Below are positions 35,578-44,115 of a stretch of DNA of 64,000 nucleotides, in pieces (positions within the stretch are counted from its first letter, which is position 1; each line of letters starts with the position of its first letter). The position numbers and the translations under genes are program-made. Source of the DNA: Halarcobacter ebronensis. Lineage in GTDB: Bacteria > Campylobacterota > Campylobacteria > Campylobacterales > Arcobacteraceae. Location: positions 1,054,001 through 1,118,000 of the forward strand of contig NZ_CP053836.1 in the NCBI RefSeq assembly GCF_013201825.1, read 5' to 3'. The notes under the pieces are model-generated. The model was given only the letters and a program-made list of their open reading frames with translations, was not told the DNA's origin and did no database searches.

Positions 35578-36726
35578 GTGAATAATAAAAAGTATATATT
35601 TATATTTGTATTTTTAATATTATGTATTATTGGATTTATATATTATAAGCTTGAATATTCAAAAAATACTTTTGCCCAAATAGTTTCTAAAGTAGGAACT
35701 GTTAACATAGTTGATAAAAATGGAAAAGTGCTATCAGAAATAGAAGAGGGGTATAAATTAGAAAATGGTGAATTCCTTGAAACAAAGGATAACTCTTCTG
35801 TAACAATAAGGTTTGTAGATAACTCAATTGCAATTATTTCAGAAAATTCATTAGTTTCTATGAGTAAATTAATATATGATGAATCTTCTAAACAATCTAT
35901 TTCAAATATACTACTTCTAAAAGGGAAAATAGAATCAAATGTTACAGATCAAGAAACTTTTGGTTCAGAGTATAAAGTAACTACTCCCACACTGCAATTG
36001 GCAGTTAGAGGAACTATTTTCAATGTTCATCTTGGAGAAAAAGATACAAAAGCTTTTGTAACAGAAGGGAAGATATTAGTCTCAAATGAAAAATCATCTT
36101 TACTTCTAAAAACTGGATACGGTATAGTTGTAGATGAAACAAATGAGTTAGGCTCTCCTATTGCACTGTTAAGCAAACCTTTGATTGATATAAATGAACT
36201 AAATGTTGAATACTATAAAAAATATTTGTCGTGGCAAAAACTTGAAAATGCAGAAAAATATCATGTTCAAATCTACTCTATTTCAAACTATGATTCACTT
36301 GTTTATGATAAGTATATCAATGAAACAGAACTAAATATAGATAGTTTAAAAAATGGAAAATACAAAATAGATATAATAGCAGTGGACAAATATGGTTTAG
36401 AAGGATTTAAACTAGAAGAGTTTTTTGAAGTAAATTCAAATCCTATACCTCCTATTGTAAATGCTCCTATTAATAATGAGAAATCTAAAAAGATTTTATT
36501 TTCTTGGAAAAAGTCTGATGAAGCAGATAAATATATACTTGAAATCTCAAAAACTAGAAGTTTTGAGAAAATATTAATTAGAGTAAATAATTTAAATGCT
36601 ACTTTAGAGGAGATCTCTTTACCTCTTCAAAAAGGTGAATATTTTATAAGAATGTCAAGTATTGATATTTCAAAAAATAAAGGTCCTTATAGTACAATTT
36701 ATCCTTTTAAAGTAGATGAAAAATGA
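35578..36726 (+). CDS. FecR-domain protein with fibronectin-like repeats
   Basis: 382 residues, GTG start 7 bases after GTAAGG. One N-terminal membrane helix (about 6-23) anchors a periplasmic FecR domain (about 35-200: VSKVGTVNIV, LENGEFLETKDNSSVTIRFVDNSIAIISENS, TPTLQLAVRGTIFNV). Two modules with the pattern WQKLENAEKYHVQIYS and FSWKKSDEADKYILEIS, resembling fibronectin type III repeats, form the rest. Unlike classical FecR it has no cytoplasmic anti-sigma part and no sigma factor nearby. It starts 18 bases after the exoprotein stop and overlaps the CHASE2 gene by 4 bases, so the three proteins probably work together at the cell envelope. Confidence 0.85.
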   Translation: MNNKKYIFIFVFLILCIIGFIYYKLEYSKNTFAQIVSKVGTVNIVDKNGKVLSEIEEGYKLENGEFLETKDNSSVTIRFVDNSIAIISENSLVSMSKLIYDESSKQSISNILLLKGKIESNVTDQETFGSEYKVTTPTLQLAVRGTIFNVHLGEKDTKAFVTEGKILVSNEKSSLLLKTGYGIVVDETNELGSPIALLSKPLIDINELNVEYYKKYLSWQKLENAEKYHVQIYSISNYDSLVYDKYINETELNIDSLKNGKYKIDIIAVDKYGLEGFKLEEFFEVNSNPIPPIVNAPINNEKSKKILFSWKKSDEADKYILEISKTRSFEKILIRVNNLNATLEEISLPLQKGEYFIRMSSIDISKNKGPYSTIYPFKVDEK

Positions 36727-38495
36727 GAAAATCAGATACTATTTATTGGTCAAGTAACTTTTGGATAGTTATCTTATCATTAGGTCTGGCATATGTATTT
36801 TCATTTAGTTCTGCCTATGATAATCTAAAAAACTATTTTAATGATACTTTACAATATTTAGCATCTGATGAGAAATACTTTAGCGATTCAGTAGTTGTAG
36901 ATATAAACAATAGTTCACTAAAAATGCTAGAAAAAGATTTTGGACATTGGCCTTATACAAGAGATAAATATGTATTAATAATTGAGTTTTTACAATCAAT
37001 GAATGTAGAAAAAATCGTATTTGATATCAACTTTGCAGATCCAAGAGTTGGTGATGATATTTTTAAAAAAACTATTGCAAAGTATAATAATGTATTTTTT
37101 GTAACTAGCGCATTAAAAGAAACTATTCCAATGAACACAGAAGATAAAAAGAAGTTAAAAGAGATCTCTTGGGGATTAGATTCAGATATGCCTGCACTAA
37201 AATACAAAAGTTTACTTCTCCCCCACGAGAATTTACTTAACAAAGATACAATTTACAAACTAGGAATAACTTCTGTTTTAGAGGATAGTGATGGCTTAAT
37301 TAGGTCAATTCCTATGTTATACAATGTTGATTCATATTTATTTCCATCTTTGCTTTTAAGAATCCAGTTTCCCCATATTAATATTCCTAATATTAAATAT
37401 AATACAAAAACAAATGAACTTATAACAGATAAAAGAGTATTTTATACAGATAAACAAAATAGAATAAAACTTTTTTATCCTAAAAATGCAAACTCAATCA
37501 TATCAATCCCTTTTTACAAAATAAGTGAAGTGGCTTTAAATAAGAAAACTATCTCAAATAACAACTTCTTTAGAGGAAAAACAGTTTTTATAGGAAGTTC
37601 TGCTTTCTTATCTGATAGAATCAATACTCCAAAAGGGGCTATGTCAGGTTCATATTTACTTGCAATTGCCTATGAATCAATAAAAAATAATCTATTATTA
37701 AAAGATAATAATAAAATTGTAAATGGTATTTTCTTGCTTATATCTGTTTTATTCTCTTTATATTTAAGTACAAGAAAAGAGCTATACAAGAAGAGTGTAT
37801 TTATTACTACTGCTTTAGCTATTATTTCAAGCTTTGTTTTAGGCATTTTATTTTTGAGATTTTTTCATTTAGAAACTAACTTGTTTTTTGCCATATTAGT
37901 TATTGTATTTACTATAGTATCTACAGTGATAACTTTTCAAATCTCTTTATCTAAGTACAATAAAAAGTTAATTGATGAAACCAAAAAGTTATACAATGAA
38001 GCAAATTGTGATACTTTAACAGGTCTTTTAAATAGACGAGGATTTGATGAACAATATAATAAATATAAAGAGATTATTGCAAAAGCTAAATCTTCACAGA
38101 GTGCTTGTTTTGCAGTTTGTGATTTAGACCACTTCAAAAGGGTAAATGATACTTATGGACACGATATTGGAGATGTGGTTTTAGAAAAGTTTGCAAACCT
38201 TCTTAAAAAGCATTTGAGAGACAATGATATTCCTGTTAGATGGGGAGGAGAAGAGTTCATAATCTTACTTAGAGATACAAACATAGATGAATCAATCATT
38301 GTATTAAATAGAGTAAGAGAAATATGTGAGAAAATGGAAATAAATACGCCTCAAGGTATTTTAAAAGTTTCTGTAAGTATTGGTGTTACACTTATAGATG
38401 ACTTCTCTAATCCTATTGATTTATATATGAAAAAAGCTGACCTTGGATTATACCAAGCAAAAAGAATAGGTAGAAATAAAGTCTGTATAGGATAA
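36723..38495 (+). CDS. CHASE2-domain diguanylate cyclase
   Basis: 590 residues. One N-terminal helix (about 11-27) is followed by a periplasmic CHASE2 domain (about 40-325: VVVDINNSSLKMLEKDFGHWPYTRDKY, VVFDINFADPRVGDD-like block, IPFYKISEVALN, GKTVFIGSSAFLSDRINTP), three helices (about 330-405) and a GGDEF domain with RWGGEEF and the RDND inhibitory site five residues before it. It should make cyclic di-GMP in response to a periplasmic signal, perhaps delivered by the FecR protein that overlaps it by 4 bases. Last gene of the exoprotein operon. Confidence 0.92.
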   Translation: MRKSDTIYWSSNFWIVILSLGLAYVFSFSSAYDNLKNYFNDTLQYLASDEKYFSDSVVVDINNSSLKMLEKDFGHWPYTRDKYVLIIEFLQSMNVEKIVFDINFADPRVGDDIFKKTIAKYNNVFFVTSALKETIPMNTEDKKKLKEISWGLDSDMPALKYKSLLLPHENLLNKDTIYKLGITSVLEDSDGLIRSIPMLYNVDSYLFPSLLLRIQFPHINIPNIKYNTKTNELITDKRVFYTDKQNRIKLFYPKNANSIISIPFYKISEVALNKKTISNNNFFRGKTVFIGSSAFLSDRINTPKGAMSGSYLLAIAYESIKNNLLLKDNNKIVNGIFLLISVLFSLYLSTRKELYKKSVFITTALAIISSFVLGILFLRFFHLETNLFFAILVIVFTIVSTVITFQISLSKYNKKLIDETKKLYNEANCDTLTGLLNRRGFDEQYNKYKEIIAKAKSSQSACFAVCDLDHFKRVNDTYGHDIGDVVLEKFANLLKKHLRDNDIPVRWGGEEFIILLRDTNIDESIIVLNRVREICEKMEINTPQGILKVSVSIGVTLIDDFSNPIDLYMKKADLGLYQAKRIGRNKVCIG

Positions 38496-38499
38496 TTAA

Positions 38500-38526
38500 T
38501 TAGCACTTTAAACTAAAAAGTGCTAA
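38500..38526. promoter_or_regulatory. CIRCE-like operator before htpG
   Basis: TTAGCACTT (38500-38508), nine bases, then AAGTGCTAA (38518-38526). The HrcA operator CIRCE has arms TTAGCACTC and GAGTGCTAA with a 9-base spacer, so arm length and spacing match exactly and only the innermost base pair differs. It is followed by A's, not T's, so it is not a good terminator for the upstream gene. It lies 137 bases before the htpG start. Confidence 0.65.
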
Positions 38527-38607
38527 AAAATATAAAAACTTTAGCTTCCTTTTATAAAGTTGTGATAAAATTGCTTCATTAGAAATTTAATTTACAAAAG
38601 AATTTGT

Positions 38608-38635
38608 GGCACATATTGCTTTAGCAATTTGTCCC
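38608..38635 (+). promoter_or_regulatory. Stem-loop in the htpG 5' leader
   Basis: GGCACATATTGC (38608-38619) and GCAATTTGTCCC (38624-38635) pair over 10 of 12 positions with loop TTTA. CCTTT at 38635-38639 could also pair with AAAGG at 38648-38652, which is part of the ribosome binding site. This could give temperature-sensitive access to the start, but that is only a structural suggestion. Confidence 0.4.
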
Positions 38636-38663
38636 CTTTCTTAAAAAAAAGGAGAAATAACTA

Positions 38664-40577
38664 ATGGCAAAACATCAATTTCAAACAGAAGTAGGTCAAC
38701 TATTACATTTGATGACTCACTCACTATATTCAAATAAAGAGATTTTTATAAGAGAGCTTGTGTCAAATGCAAGTGATGCGATAGATAAGCTAAACTATTT
38801 AAAACTAACCGATGAGAATATGAAATTAAAACTACCAGAAAATTGGTCTGGTCAAATCAATATCAAGCTAGATGAAAAAGATAAATCTATTACGATTTCT
38901 GATAATGGTATTGGTATGAATGAAGAGGATTTAATAGCTTCAATTGGTACAATTGCAAAATCAGGAACTAAATCATTTGTTGAAAATTTAACAGGTGATG
39001 CTAAAAAAGATTCAAATCTTATTGGTCAATTTGGAGTTGGATTTTATTCTGTATTTATGGTTGCAGATAATGTTGATGTAATCTCAAAAAAAGCAGGTGA
39101 AGATACAGCATACAAATGGTCAAGTACAGGTACAGGAGAGTTTGATTTAAATCCTTGTATAAAAGATGAAAATGGTACAGTTATCTATATCAAACTAAAA
39201 GATGATGAAGTAGATGATTATACTTCAAAATATAGAGTTGAAACTATTGTTAAAAAATACTCTAATCATATTGCATATCCAATCTTCTTAAACTATAGCG
39301 AAGAGGTAACTGAAAAGTTAAGTGAAGAGGATAAAAAAGCAGGAAAAGAGCCTAAAAAAACAATAGAGAATAAAAGAGAAAAAGCAAATGAAGCAACAGC
39401 TTTATGGACTCAACCAAAAGCAAAACTAAAAGATGAAGATTATAATGAGTTTTATAAATCTATCTCTCATGATTCTCAAGATCCAATGCTTACAATTCAT
39501 ACAAAAGCAGAGGGTGTAAGTGAATATACTACACTTTTTTATATTCCTAAAACTGCTCCAATGGATATGTACAGAGCTGACTATCAACCAGGAGTTAAAC
39601 TATATGTAAAAAGAGTATTTATAACTGATAGCGAAAAAGAGCTTCTACCTACTTATCTTAGATTTGTAAGGGGTATTATTGATAGTGAAGATCTGCCACT
39701 AAATGTTAGTAGAGAGATTCTACAAGAAAATAGAGTAATGGCAAATATAAAACAAGCTTCAATCAAAAAAATTCTAAGCGAGATTAAAAAACTAGCTAAA
39801 GATGAAGAGAAATACAAAGAGTTTGTTGCTCAATATAACAGACCTTTAAAAGAGGGTGCATATCAAGATTTCACAAATAAAGAGCTTCTTTTAGAGCTAC
39901 TTAGATTCAAATCTTCTAAACTAGAAAAAGGTGAAATGACTTCATTAGAAGCTTATAAAGATAGAGCAAATAGTGAACAAAAAGCTATCTATTATATTAT
40001 AGGTGAAAATGAAAATATCCTAAGAAACTCTCCACTTTTAGAGAGTTATAAGAAAAATGATATTGAAGTTTTAATTTTAGATGATAAAGAGATAGATGAG
40101 ATTATTACTCCAATGTATGGAGCATTTAAAGAGTGGGAATTTAAAGATATTACTGCTTGTGAAGCACCAAAAGTTGAACAAACAGAAGAAGAGAAAAAAG
40201 AGGTTGAAGAGAAGTTCAAAGATATAACTGAAAAAATCAAAGCAGCTTTAGGTGAAGCTGTAAAAGAGGTAAAAGTTACAACTAGACTTTCAAGCTCTCC
40301 ATCTTGTGTTGTAAAAGATGCAGGTGATGCACAAATGGCTCAAATGATGCAAATGATGAGAGCTATGGGACAAGAGATGCCAGAATCAGCTCCAATTTTA
40401 GAGATTAACCCTGACCATGAAATCGTTACCAAACTAAAAAATGTAAGTGATGAAAAAATGGTAGAGGATGTATCTTGGGTACTACTTGACCAAGCTAAAT
40501 TAAGTGAAGGTATGGAGATTACTGATACTGTGGCATTCGCTCAAAGATTATCAAGAATCACTGCAAAAGCCCTATAA
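38664..40577 (+). CDS. htpG: Molecular chaperone HtpG (Hsp90)
   Basis: 637 residues, full length. It is a dimeric ATP-dependent cytoplasmic chaperone. N-terminal ATPase motifs: NKEIFIRELVSNASDAIDKL, ITISDNGIGMNEEDL, GQFGVGFYSVFMVAD; the middle domain carries GVKLYVKRVFITD and PLNVSREILQENR; the C-terminal dimerisation domain ends with LDQAKLSEG. AAAAGGAG precedes the ATG by 7 bases. A CIRCE-like operator upstream suggests control by HrcA. The gene is followed by a highly structured non-coding element. Confidence 0.97.
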   Translation: MAKHQFQTEVGQLLHLMTHSLYSNKEIFIRELVSNASDAIDKLNYLKLTDENMKLKLPENWSGQINIKLDEKDKSITISDNGIGMNEEDLIASIGTIAKSGTKSFVENLTGDAKKDSNLIGQFGVGFYSVFMVADNVDVISKKAGEDTAYKWSSTGTGEFDLNPCIKDENGTVIYIKLKDDEVDDYTSKYRVETIVKKYSNHIAYPIFLNYSEEVTEKLSEEDKKAGKEPKKTIENKREKANEATALWTQPKAKLKDEDYNEFYKSISHDSQDPMLTIHTKAEGVSEYTTLFYIPKTAPMDMYRADYQPGVKLYVKRVFITDSEKELLPTYLRFVRGIIDSEDLPLNVSREILQENRVMANIKQASIKKILSEIKKLAKDEEKYKEFVAQYNRPLKEGAYQDFTNKELLLELLRFKSSKLEKGEMTSLEAYKDRANSEQKAIYYIIGENENILRNSPLLESYKKNDIEVLILDDKEIDEIITPMYGAFKEWEFKDITACEAPKVEQTEEEKKEVEEKFKDITEKIKAALGEAVKEVKVTTRLSSSPSCVVKDAGDAQMAQMMQMMRAMGQEMPESAPILEINPDHEIVTKLKNVSDEKMVEDVSWVLLDQAKLSEGMEITDTVAFAQRLSRITAKAL

Positions 40578-40719
40578 AAAAATGATTCTCTAACGCCATT
40601 TTTTAAAAATCTTGGCGTTGGAGAAATTTTTGCTTAGTCATTTACTGCAGTAAACTCCTTTCTCAAAAATTTATCCGCCTTAATCTTCCTAAAAACTAGC
40701 ATTGTAGAATCATTTTTTT
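40576..40719 (+). ncRNA. Cloverleaf-like structured element after htpG
   Basis: A perfect 14-bp outer stem, AAAAAAATGATTCT (40576-40589) with AGAATCATTTTTTT (40706-40719), encloses at least two inner hairpins: AACGCCA/TGGCGTT (40592-40618) and AAATTTTTG with CAAAAATTT (about 40624-40672), the latter containing the palindrome TTTACTGCAGTAAA. The right end is a T-run, so the whole could act as a terminator, a processed small RNA or a miniature mobile element. It contains no sensible open frame. The left arm overlaps the htpG stop codon. Confidence 0.5.
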
Positions 40720-40823
40720 TAAATAAAATAGAATTATTTTAATCTAACTAGCTCTTTTAAAAAATTGATATCTTAGAATTATTTTTTAGTTATAATTGAG
40801 ATTATAAAGAAGGAGACTATTTT

Positions 40824-41369
40824 ATGAATTTTCTAAAAATATATAAGTTATTTAGTTTAATAAATAATCAATATAAAATAAAATTAAATGATGTAAAAAA
40901 AGTAAAAAAAATTATAAATCAATATAATAATAAAACAAAAAAATCTAAATTAGATAATTTCTTTTTTGACTTGGAACTACAAAGTATTTTGAAATGTAAT
41001 ATTACTTGTGAGATTTTTATGCTGTTGAATCATAAAAAAGATTCTCTGAATCAATTTTATTATTATATTCATGGTCATGAGTATATTATATTTAATGATA
41101 AAGAAAAATCATTTGAATTGAGAAATAATAAATATATACTTTTCTTTGACTATGCTTTGTTAATTATAATTTTTATTTTTTCTGTTGTCTCTTTTATTAT
41201 TACTTTAATTTATGGAGTATATGAAACATTTAGCATTGGCTATTCTGGACTTAGAATTCTATTAGTATCACTTATATTATTTTTCATATCTTTCTTTATT
41301 ATTGGTAAAATTATAGAAATTGATTGTGCAAAAGAACTTGTTAATAAATCTAATGATGTAAGCAAGTAA
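40824..41369 (+). CDS. Hypothetical protein with two C-terminal membrane helices
   Basis: 181 residues, no family recognised. Residues 1-105 are basic and Asn/Lys-rich, the next part contains two strongly hydrophobic segments (about 111-135 and 146-166), and a short acidic tail follows. AAGGAG lies 8 bases before the ATG, so it is probably expressed. Base composition is even more AT-rich than that of its neighbours, and it lies between the structured element and a decayed toxin-antitoxin pair, which suggests accessory DNA. Confidence 0.6.
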   Translation: MNFLKIYKLFSLINNQYKIKLNDVKKVKKIINQYNNKTKKSKLDNFFFDLELQSILKCNITCEIFMLLNHKKDSLNQFYYYIHGHEYIIFNDKEKSFELRNNKYILFFDYALLIIIFIFSVVSFIITLIYGVYETFSIGYSGLRILLVSLILFFISFFIIGKIIEIDCAKELVNKSNDVSK

Positions 41370-41491
41370 AGGTTTTTTATTTCTAATTGTAAGTAGATAC
41401 AGTGCATTCTTTTATTTAAATAAAGAACTATTTCTTTATATTATTATTGATTCAAAGTATGTTATGTTAAAAAATTAAACAAGGACTCAAA

Positions 41492-41787
41492 GTGACAAAA
41501 GAATATATTATCAATTATCTTGGCGAACATAAAGATGAATTCTCAAAGAAGTTTGGTATCACTAGGCTCGGTCTTTTTGGTTCTTATGCAAAGATGTGAT
41601 ATCTGTAAATAGTGATAGTGATATTCTAATAGAGTTTGAAAATAATCTTCCAAATATTTATGAAAAAAAGCTTGATTTAAAAAATACTTTAGAAAATCAT
41701 TTTCATCTAAATGTTGATATTGCAAGGGAAAAATACCTAAAACCTTTTGCTAAAAATGAGATTCTAAAAGAGGTTGTTTATGTCTAA
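41492..41787 (+). pseudogene. Frameshifted MntA-type nucleotidyltransferase
   Basis: A GTG at 41492 with AAGGA upstream starts an MNT-like protein that reads GLFGSYAK and then hits a stop at about 41597. One frame over, the sequence continues DVISVNSDSDILIEFEN to KEVVYV, ending at 41787. Joining them restores the GS-ten residues-DSD nucleotidyltransferase signature exactly, so a single base was lost near 41593. It is a decayed relative of the antitoxin at 21257. Confidence 0.75.
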
Positions 41788-41854
41788 GACAAAGCTCTCT
41801 TTACTCTCTATTATTCAAGCAATAAAAAAGAGGGGACTAATATATAAATATTAA
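41780..41854 (+). pseudogene. HepT toxin remnant
   Basis: An ATG overlapping the end of the broken antitoxin by 8 bases, as in intact MntA-HepT pairs, encodes MSKTKLSLLSIIQAIKK, like the start of DUF86/HepT proteins, then runs into a terminator hairpin and stops after 24 codons. The RX4HXY catalytic part is gone. Confidence 0.45.
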
Positions 41855-41864
41855 TCCTCTTTTA
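41825..41864. terminator. Bidirectional terminator
   Basis: AAAAGAGG (41826-41833) pairs with CCTCTTTT (41856-41863) around an AT-rich inner stem; it serves the minus-strand gene ending at 41851 and overlaps the HepT remnant. Confidence 0.55.
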
Positions 41865-42216
41865 TTTCATCTTCAGAAGAGAGTTCTTCAATATTTTCAA
41901 TATCGCCTACTACTTCTTTTTCAGGTCTTTTTTCTGCTCTTGAGAGTATCTCTAGGTAAAATGTTTTGCATTTTTCATTTGCAGCTTCATTTATGCATTT
42001 TATAATATCTGAAAATGGTATATCTTGAGGTGTTTCTTCTTCTTTTGCAAATTTACAATCAAAAAACCAAAAATCTTTTCCCTCTGGTAGAGGTTTTCTT
42101 TGTTCTCTTTTTATATATTTTCTTATTTCGTGTTTAATAGATTCTACTACTCTATCATCGGCTTTATTTTCAACTTGTAGTATAAAAGTTTTTTTCACAT
42201 TGTTCCTTTTTTGCAA
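41851..42216 (-). CDS. DUF6172-like conserved hypothetical protein
   Basis: 121 residues. The block VESIKHEIRKYIKREQRKPLPEGKDFWFFDCKF followed by FSDIIKCINEAANEKCKTFYLEILSRAEKRP matches a small conserved family I recall as DUF6172, of unknown function. The C-terminal 20 residues are very acidic. No signal peptide or membrane helix. It is a single gene between a decayed toxin-antitoxin pair and a divergent transporter gene. The family name is from memory and should be treated with care. Confidence 0.65.
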   Translation of the reverse strand: MQKRNNVKKTFILQVENKADDRVVESIKHEIRKYIKREQRKPLPEGKDFWFFDCKFAKEEETPQDIPFSDIIKCINEAANEKCKTFYLEILSRAEKRPEKEVVGDIENIEELSSEDEIKED

Positions 42217-42350
42217 TTGTATCTAAGTTTCCTACTTTTTATTGCATATATATCTTTTTATCTCTTTTATTTTTTATTCTTTTTAGCTATAATTATCAGT
42301 AATATCATTTGGTATTACTAATAATTATATGTAATATTAAGGATTCTCAT

Positions 42351-43094
42351 ATGGAAAACAGTTTTATACTGATTCTTTGTTTAACTCTTTTATTTGCTTC
42401 TATTGTTCATGGGGCTATTGGTTTTGGTTTTGGGATGATTTCTACTCCTATTGTGGCTTTGTTTACTGATATGCAAACTACTATTTTATATATGCTTATT
42501 CCAACTATGGGTGCAAATATTGTAAGTATTTCAAGTGAGGGTAATTTTTTAGAGGCTTTGAAAAAGTTTTGGTTTATTATAACTTTGATGGTAATAGGTA
42601 GTGCTTTAGGTACGGTTTTATTACTTTATACAAATTCAAATCTTTTTAAACTCTTACTTGCTGCAATTATATTTTTGTATCTTCTTCAATCTGTTGTAAA
42701 AATTGAAGCTACTTTTGTATCAAAATATCCAAAATCTTCTACTTATGGTTTAGGAATCTTTGGTGGAATGTTATCTGGTCTTACAAATATTGTTGCACCA
42801 CTTATGATAATGTACACTTTAGAGTTAAAATATACAAGAAAGGATACTGTTCAGTTATCTAATCTTTGTTTTTTATTTACAAAAATTGGTCAAATATCTG
42901 TATTTTTACTTCATGGAAGTTTTACTATGGAAGATTTTAATATCTCAATGATTGGGCTTACGGCAACATTTATAGGAATGTATTTAGGAATAAAAGTTAA
43001 AAAACTAATTGATGCAAAACTCTATGTGAAGATATTAAAAGTTTTACTTTTTATAATAGCTTCAATGCTTGTATTTCAAACGGTACAATTTTAA
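42351..43094 (+). CDS. TauE/SafE (TSUP) family transporter
   Basis: 247 residues with seven to eight hydrophobic segments; the start motif HGAIGFGFGMISTPIVAL and the second repeat STYGLGIFGGMLSGLTNIVAPLMIMY are the paired TSUP signatures. Members move organosulfur anions or other carboxylates across the inner membrane. ATG 42351 is preferred over an in-frame TTG at 42309 because AAGGA lies 9 bases before it. A terminator-like repeat separates it from the LysR gene downstream, which may regulate it. Substrate unknown. Confidence 0.85.
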   Translation: MENSFILILCLTLLFASIVHGAIGFGFGMISTPIVALFTDMQTTILYMLIPTMGANIVSISSEGNFLEALKKFWFIITLMVIGSALGTVLLLYTNSNLFKLLLAAIIFLYLLQSVVKIEATFVSKYPKSSTYGLGIFGGMLSGLTNIVAPLMIMYTLELKYTRKDTVQLSNLCFLFTKIGQISVFLLHGSFTMEDFNISMIGLTATFIGMYLGIKVKKLIDAKLYVKILKVLLFIIASMLVFQTVQF

Positions 43095-43100
43095 GAAAAA

Positions 43101-43257
43101 ATGAAATAGATCCCTTTAAAAATGGGACATTTTAAAATATAGGAACAACTCGTTGTTCCCTTTAGAGTTTGCTTCTTTAATCTTGTGCTTTGCCTAAGAT
43201 GATAAAAGAAGATAAAAATGAAATAGATCCCTTTAAAAATGGGACATTTTAAAAGGA
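43101..43257 (+). repeat. Terminator-like repeat, 117-bp period, 1.4 copies
   Basis: Related to the array at 7353-7734. TCCCTTTAAAAATGGGACA occurs at 43111 and again at 43228. Between them lies GGAACAAC/GTTGTTCC with a 2-base loop, matching the second hairpin of the other locus, and a TTTGCTTCTTTAATC tract. The unit starts just after the TSUP stop and the second copy ends at the AAAAGGA ribosome binding site of the LysR gene, the same placement as before the asparaginase-like gene. Confidence 0.8.
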
Positions 43258-43264
43258 CAATACT

Positions 43265-44083
43265 TTGGATTCAAATCTTTTAAAAGTCTTTATCTCTGTT
43301 GCAAATACAAAAAGTATTTCACAAGGTGCGAAAGAACTTGGTTTTACACAATCAAATGTAACTTTACGGATAAAACAGTTGGAAAAATCTCTTGGATATG
43401 AACTTTTTCATAGAACAAATAGAGGAGTTGTTTTAAGTTTAGAGGGGCAAAAGTTTCTTCCTTATGCAATTGATATTGTAAAAAAGGTTGAAGAAGCAAC
43501 TCTAAAAATGAGAAATATAGACCATCAAGAGTTATTAAGAATTGGTTCAACTCAATCAAATGCAACTATTAGACTTTCAAAATTTATTGATAGATTAAAT
43601 GAGGATTTCCAAGATATGAAGTTGGAGTTTGTAGTTGATAGTAGTTTAAATCTTATTGAACAACTATTGGATTATAAACTTGATATAGCTTTTGTAAATG
43701 GTGATCCCAAACACAAAGATTTGGAAGTTTTAAATAGTTTTAAAGAGGATATAGTTTTAGTCGAATCTAAAGAGAAAGAGCCTCAAAACACTATTTATGC
43801 TTATAAAAATGGGTGTATAAATAGAATATATTTAGAAAAATATTTAACAGAAGAGAAAAAAACCCAATATAAAAAAGTAAACCTTGAAAACTATGAGTTA
43901 ATATTGGCTTGTGTAAAAGCAGGTTATGGGGTAACTCTTTTTTCAAGGCAGATAATTCAAAAATTTGGATATGAAAACAAACTAAAAATCACAACTATGG
44001 ATTTTAGTTTGGATACTTATTTAGTTTGTAGAAAAGATTATTTTCCTATGATTGAGGATTATTTAAGAAAAATAGAGCTTTAA
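43265..44083 (+). CDS. LysR-family transcriptional regulator
   Basis: 272 residues, slightly short for the family (about 290-300). An N-terminal winged helix-turn-helix (FISVANTKSISQGAKELGFTQSNVTLRIKQLEKSLGYELFHRTNRGVVLS) is followed by a periplasmic-binding-protein-like effector domain. TTG start with AAAAGGAC 7 bases upstream. It lies downstream of the TSUP transporter on the same strand, with a terminator-like repeat between, so it may respond to the substrate of that transporter. Confidence 0.9.
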   Translation: MDSNLLKVFISVANTKSISQGAKELGFTQSNVTLRIKQLEKSLGYELFHRTNRGVVLSLEGQKFLPYAIDIVKKVEEATLKMRNIDHQELLRIGSTQSNATIRLSKFIDRLNEDFQDMKLEFVVDSSLNLIEQLLDYKLDIAFVNGDPKHKDLEVLNSFKEDIVLVESKEKEPQNTIYAYKNGCINRIYLEKYLTEEKKTQYKKVNLENYELILACVKAGYGVTLFSRQIIQKFGYENKLKITTMDFSLDTYLVCRKDYFPMIEDYLRKIEL

Positions 44084-44091
44084 AAGTTTTA

Positions 44092-44115
44092 TTCTAAAGA
44101 GTTTTCTCTTTAGAA
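44092..44115. terminator. Bidirectional terminator
   Basis: TTCTAAAGAG (44092-44101) and CTCTTTAGAA (44106-44115) form a perfect 10-bp stem with loop TTTT between the convergent LysR and HlyD genes, covering the HlyD stop codon. Confidence 0.75.

Noticed and set aside
38500-38526. Intrinsic terminator of the CHASE2 gene
   Set aside because: The stem is followed by A's and no T-run on the plus strand; the 9-9-9 geometry fits CIRCE better.
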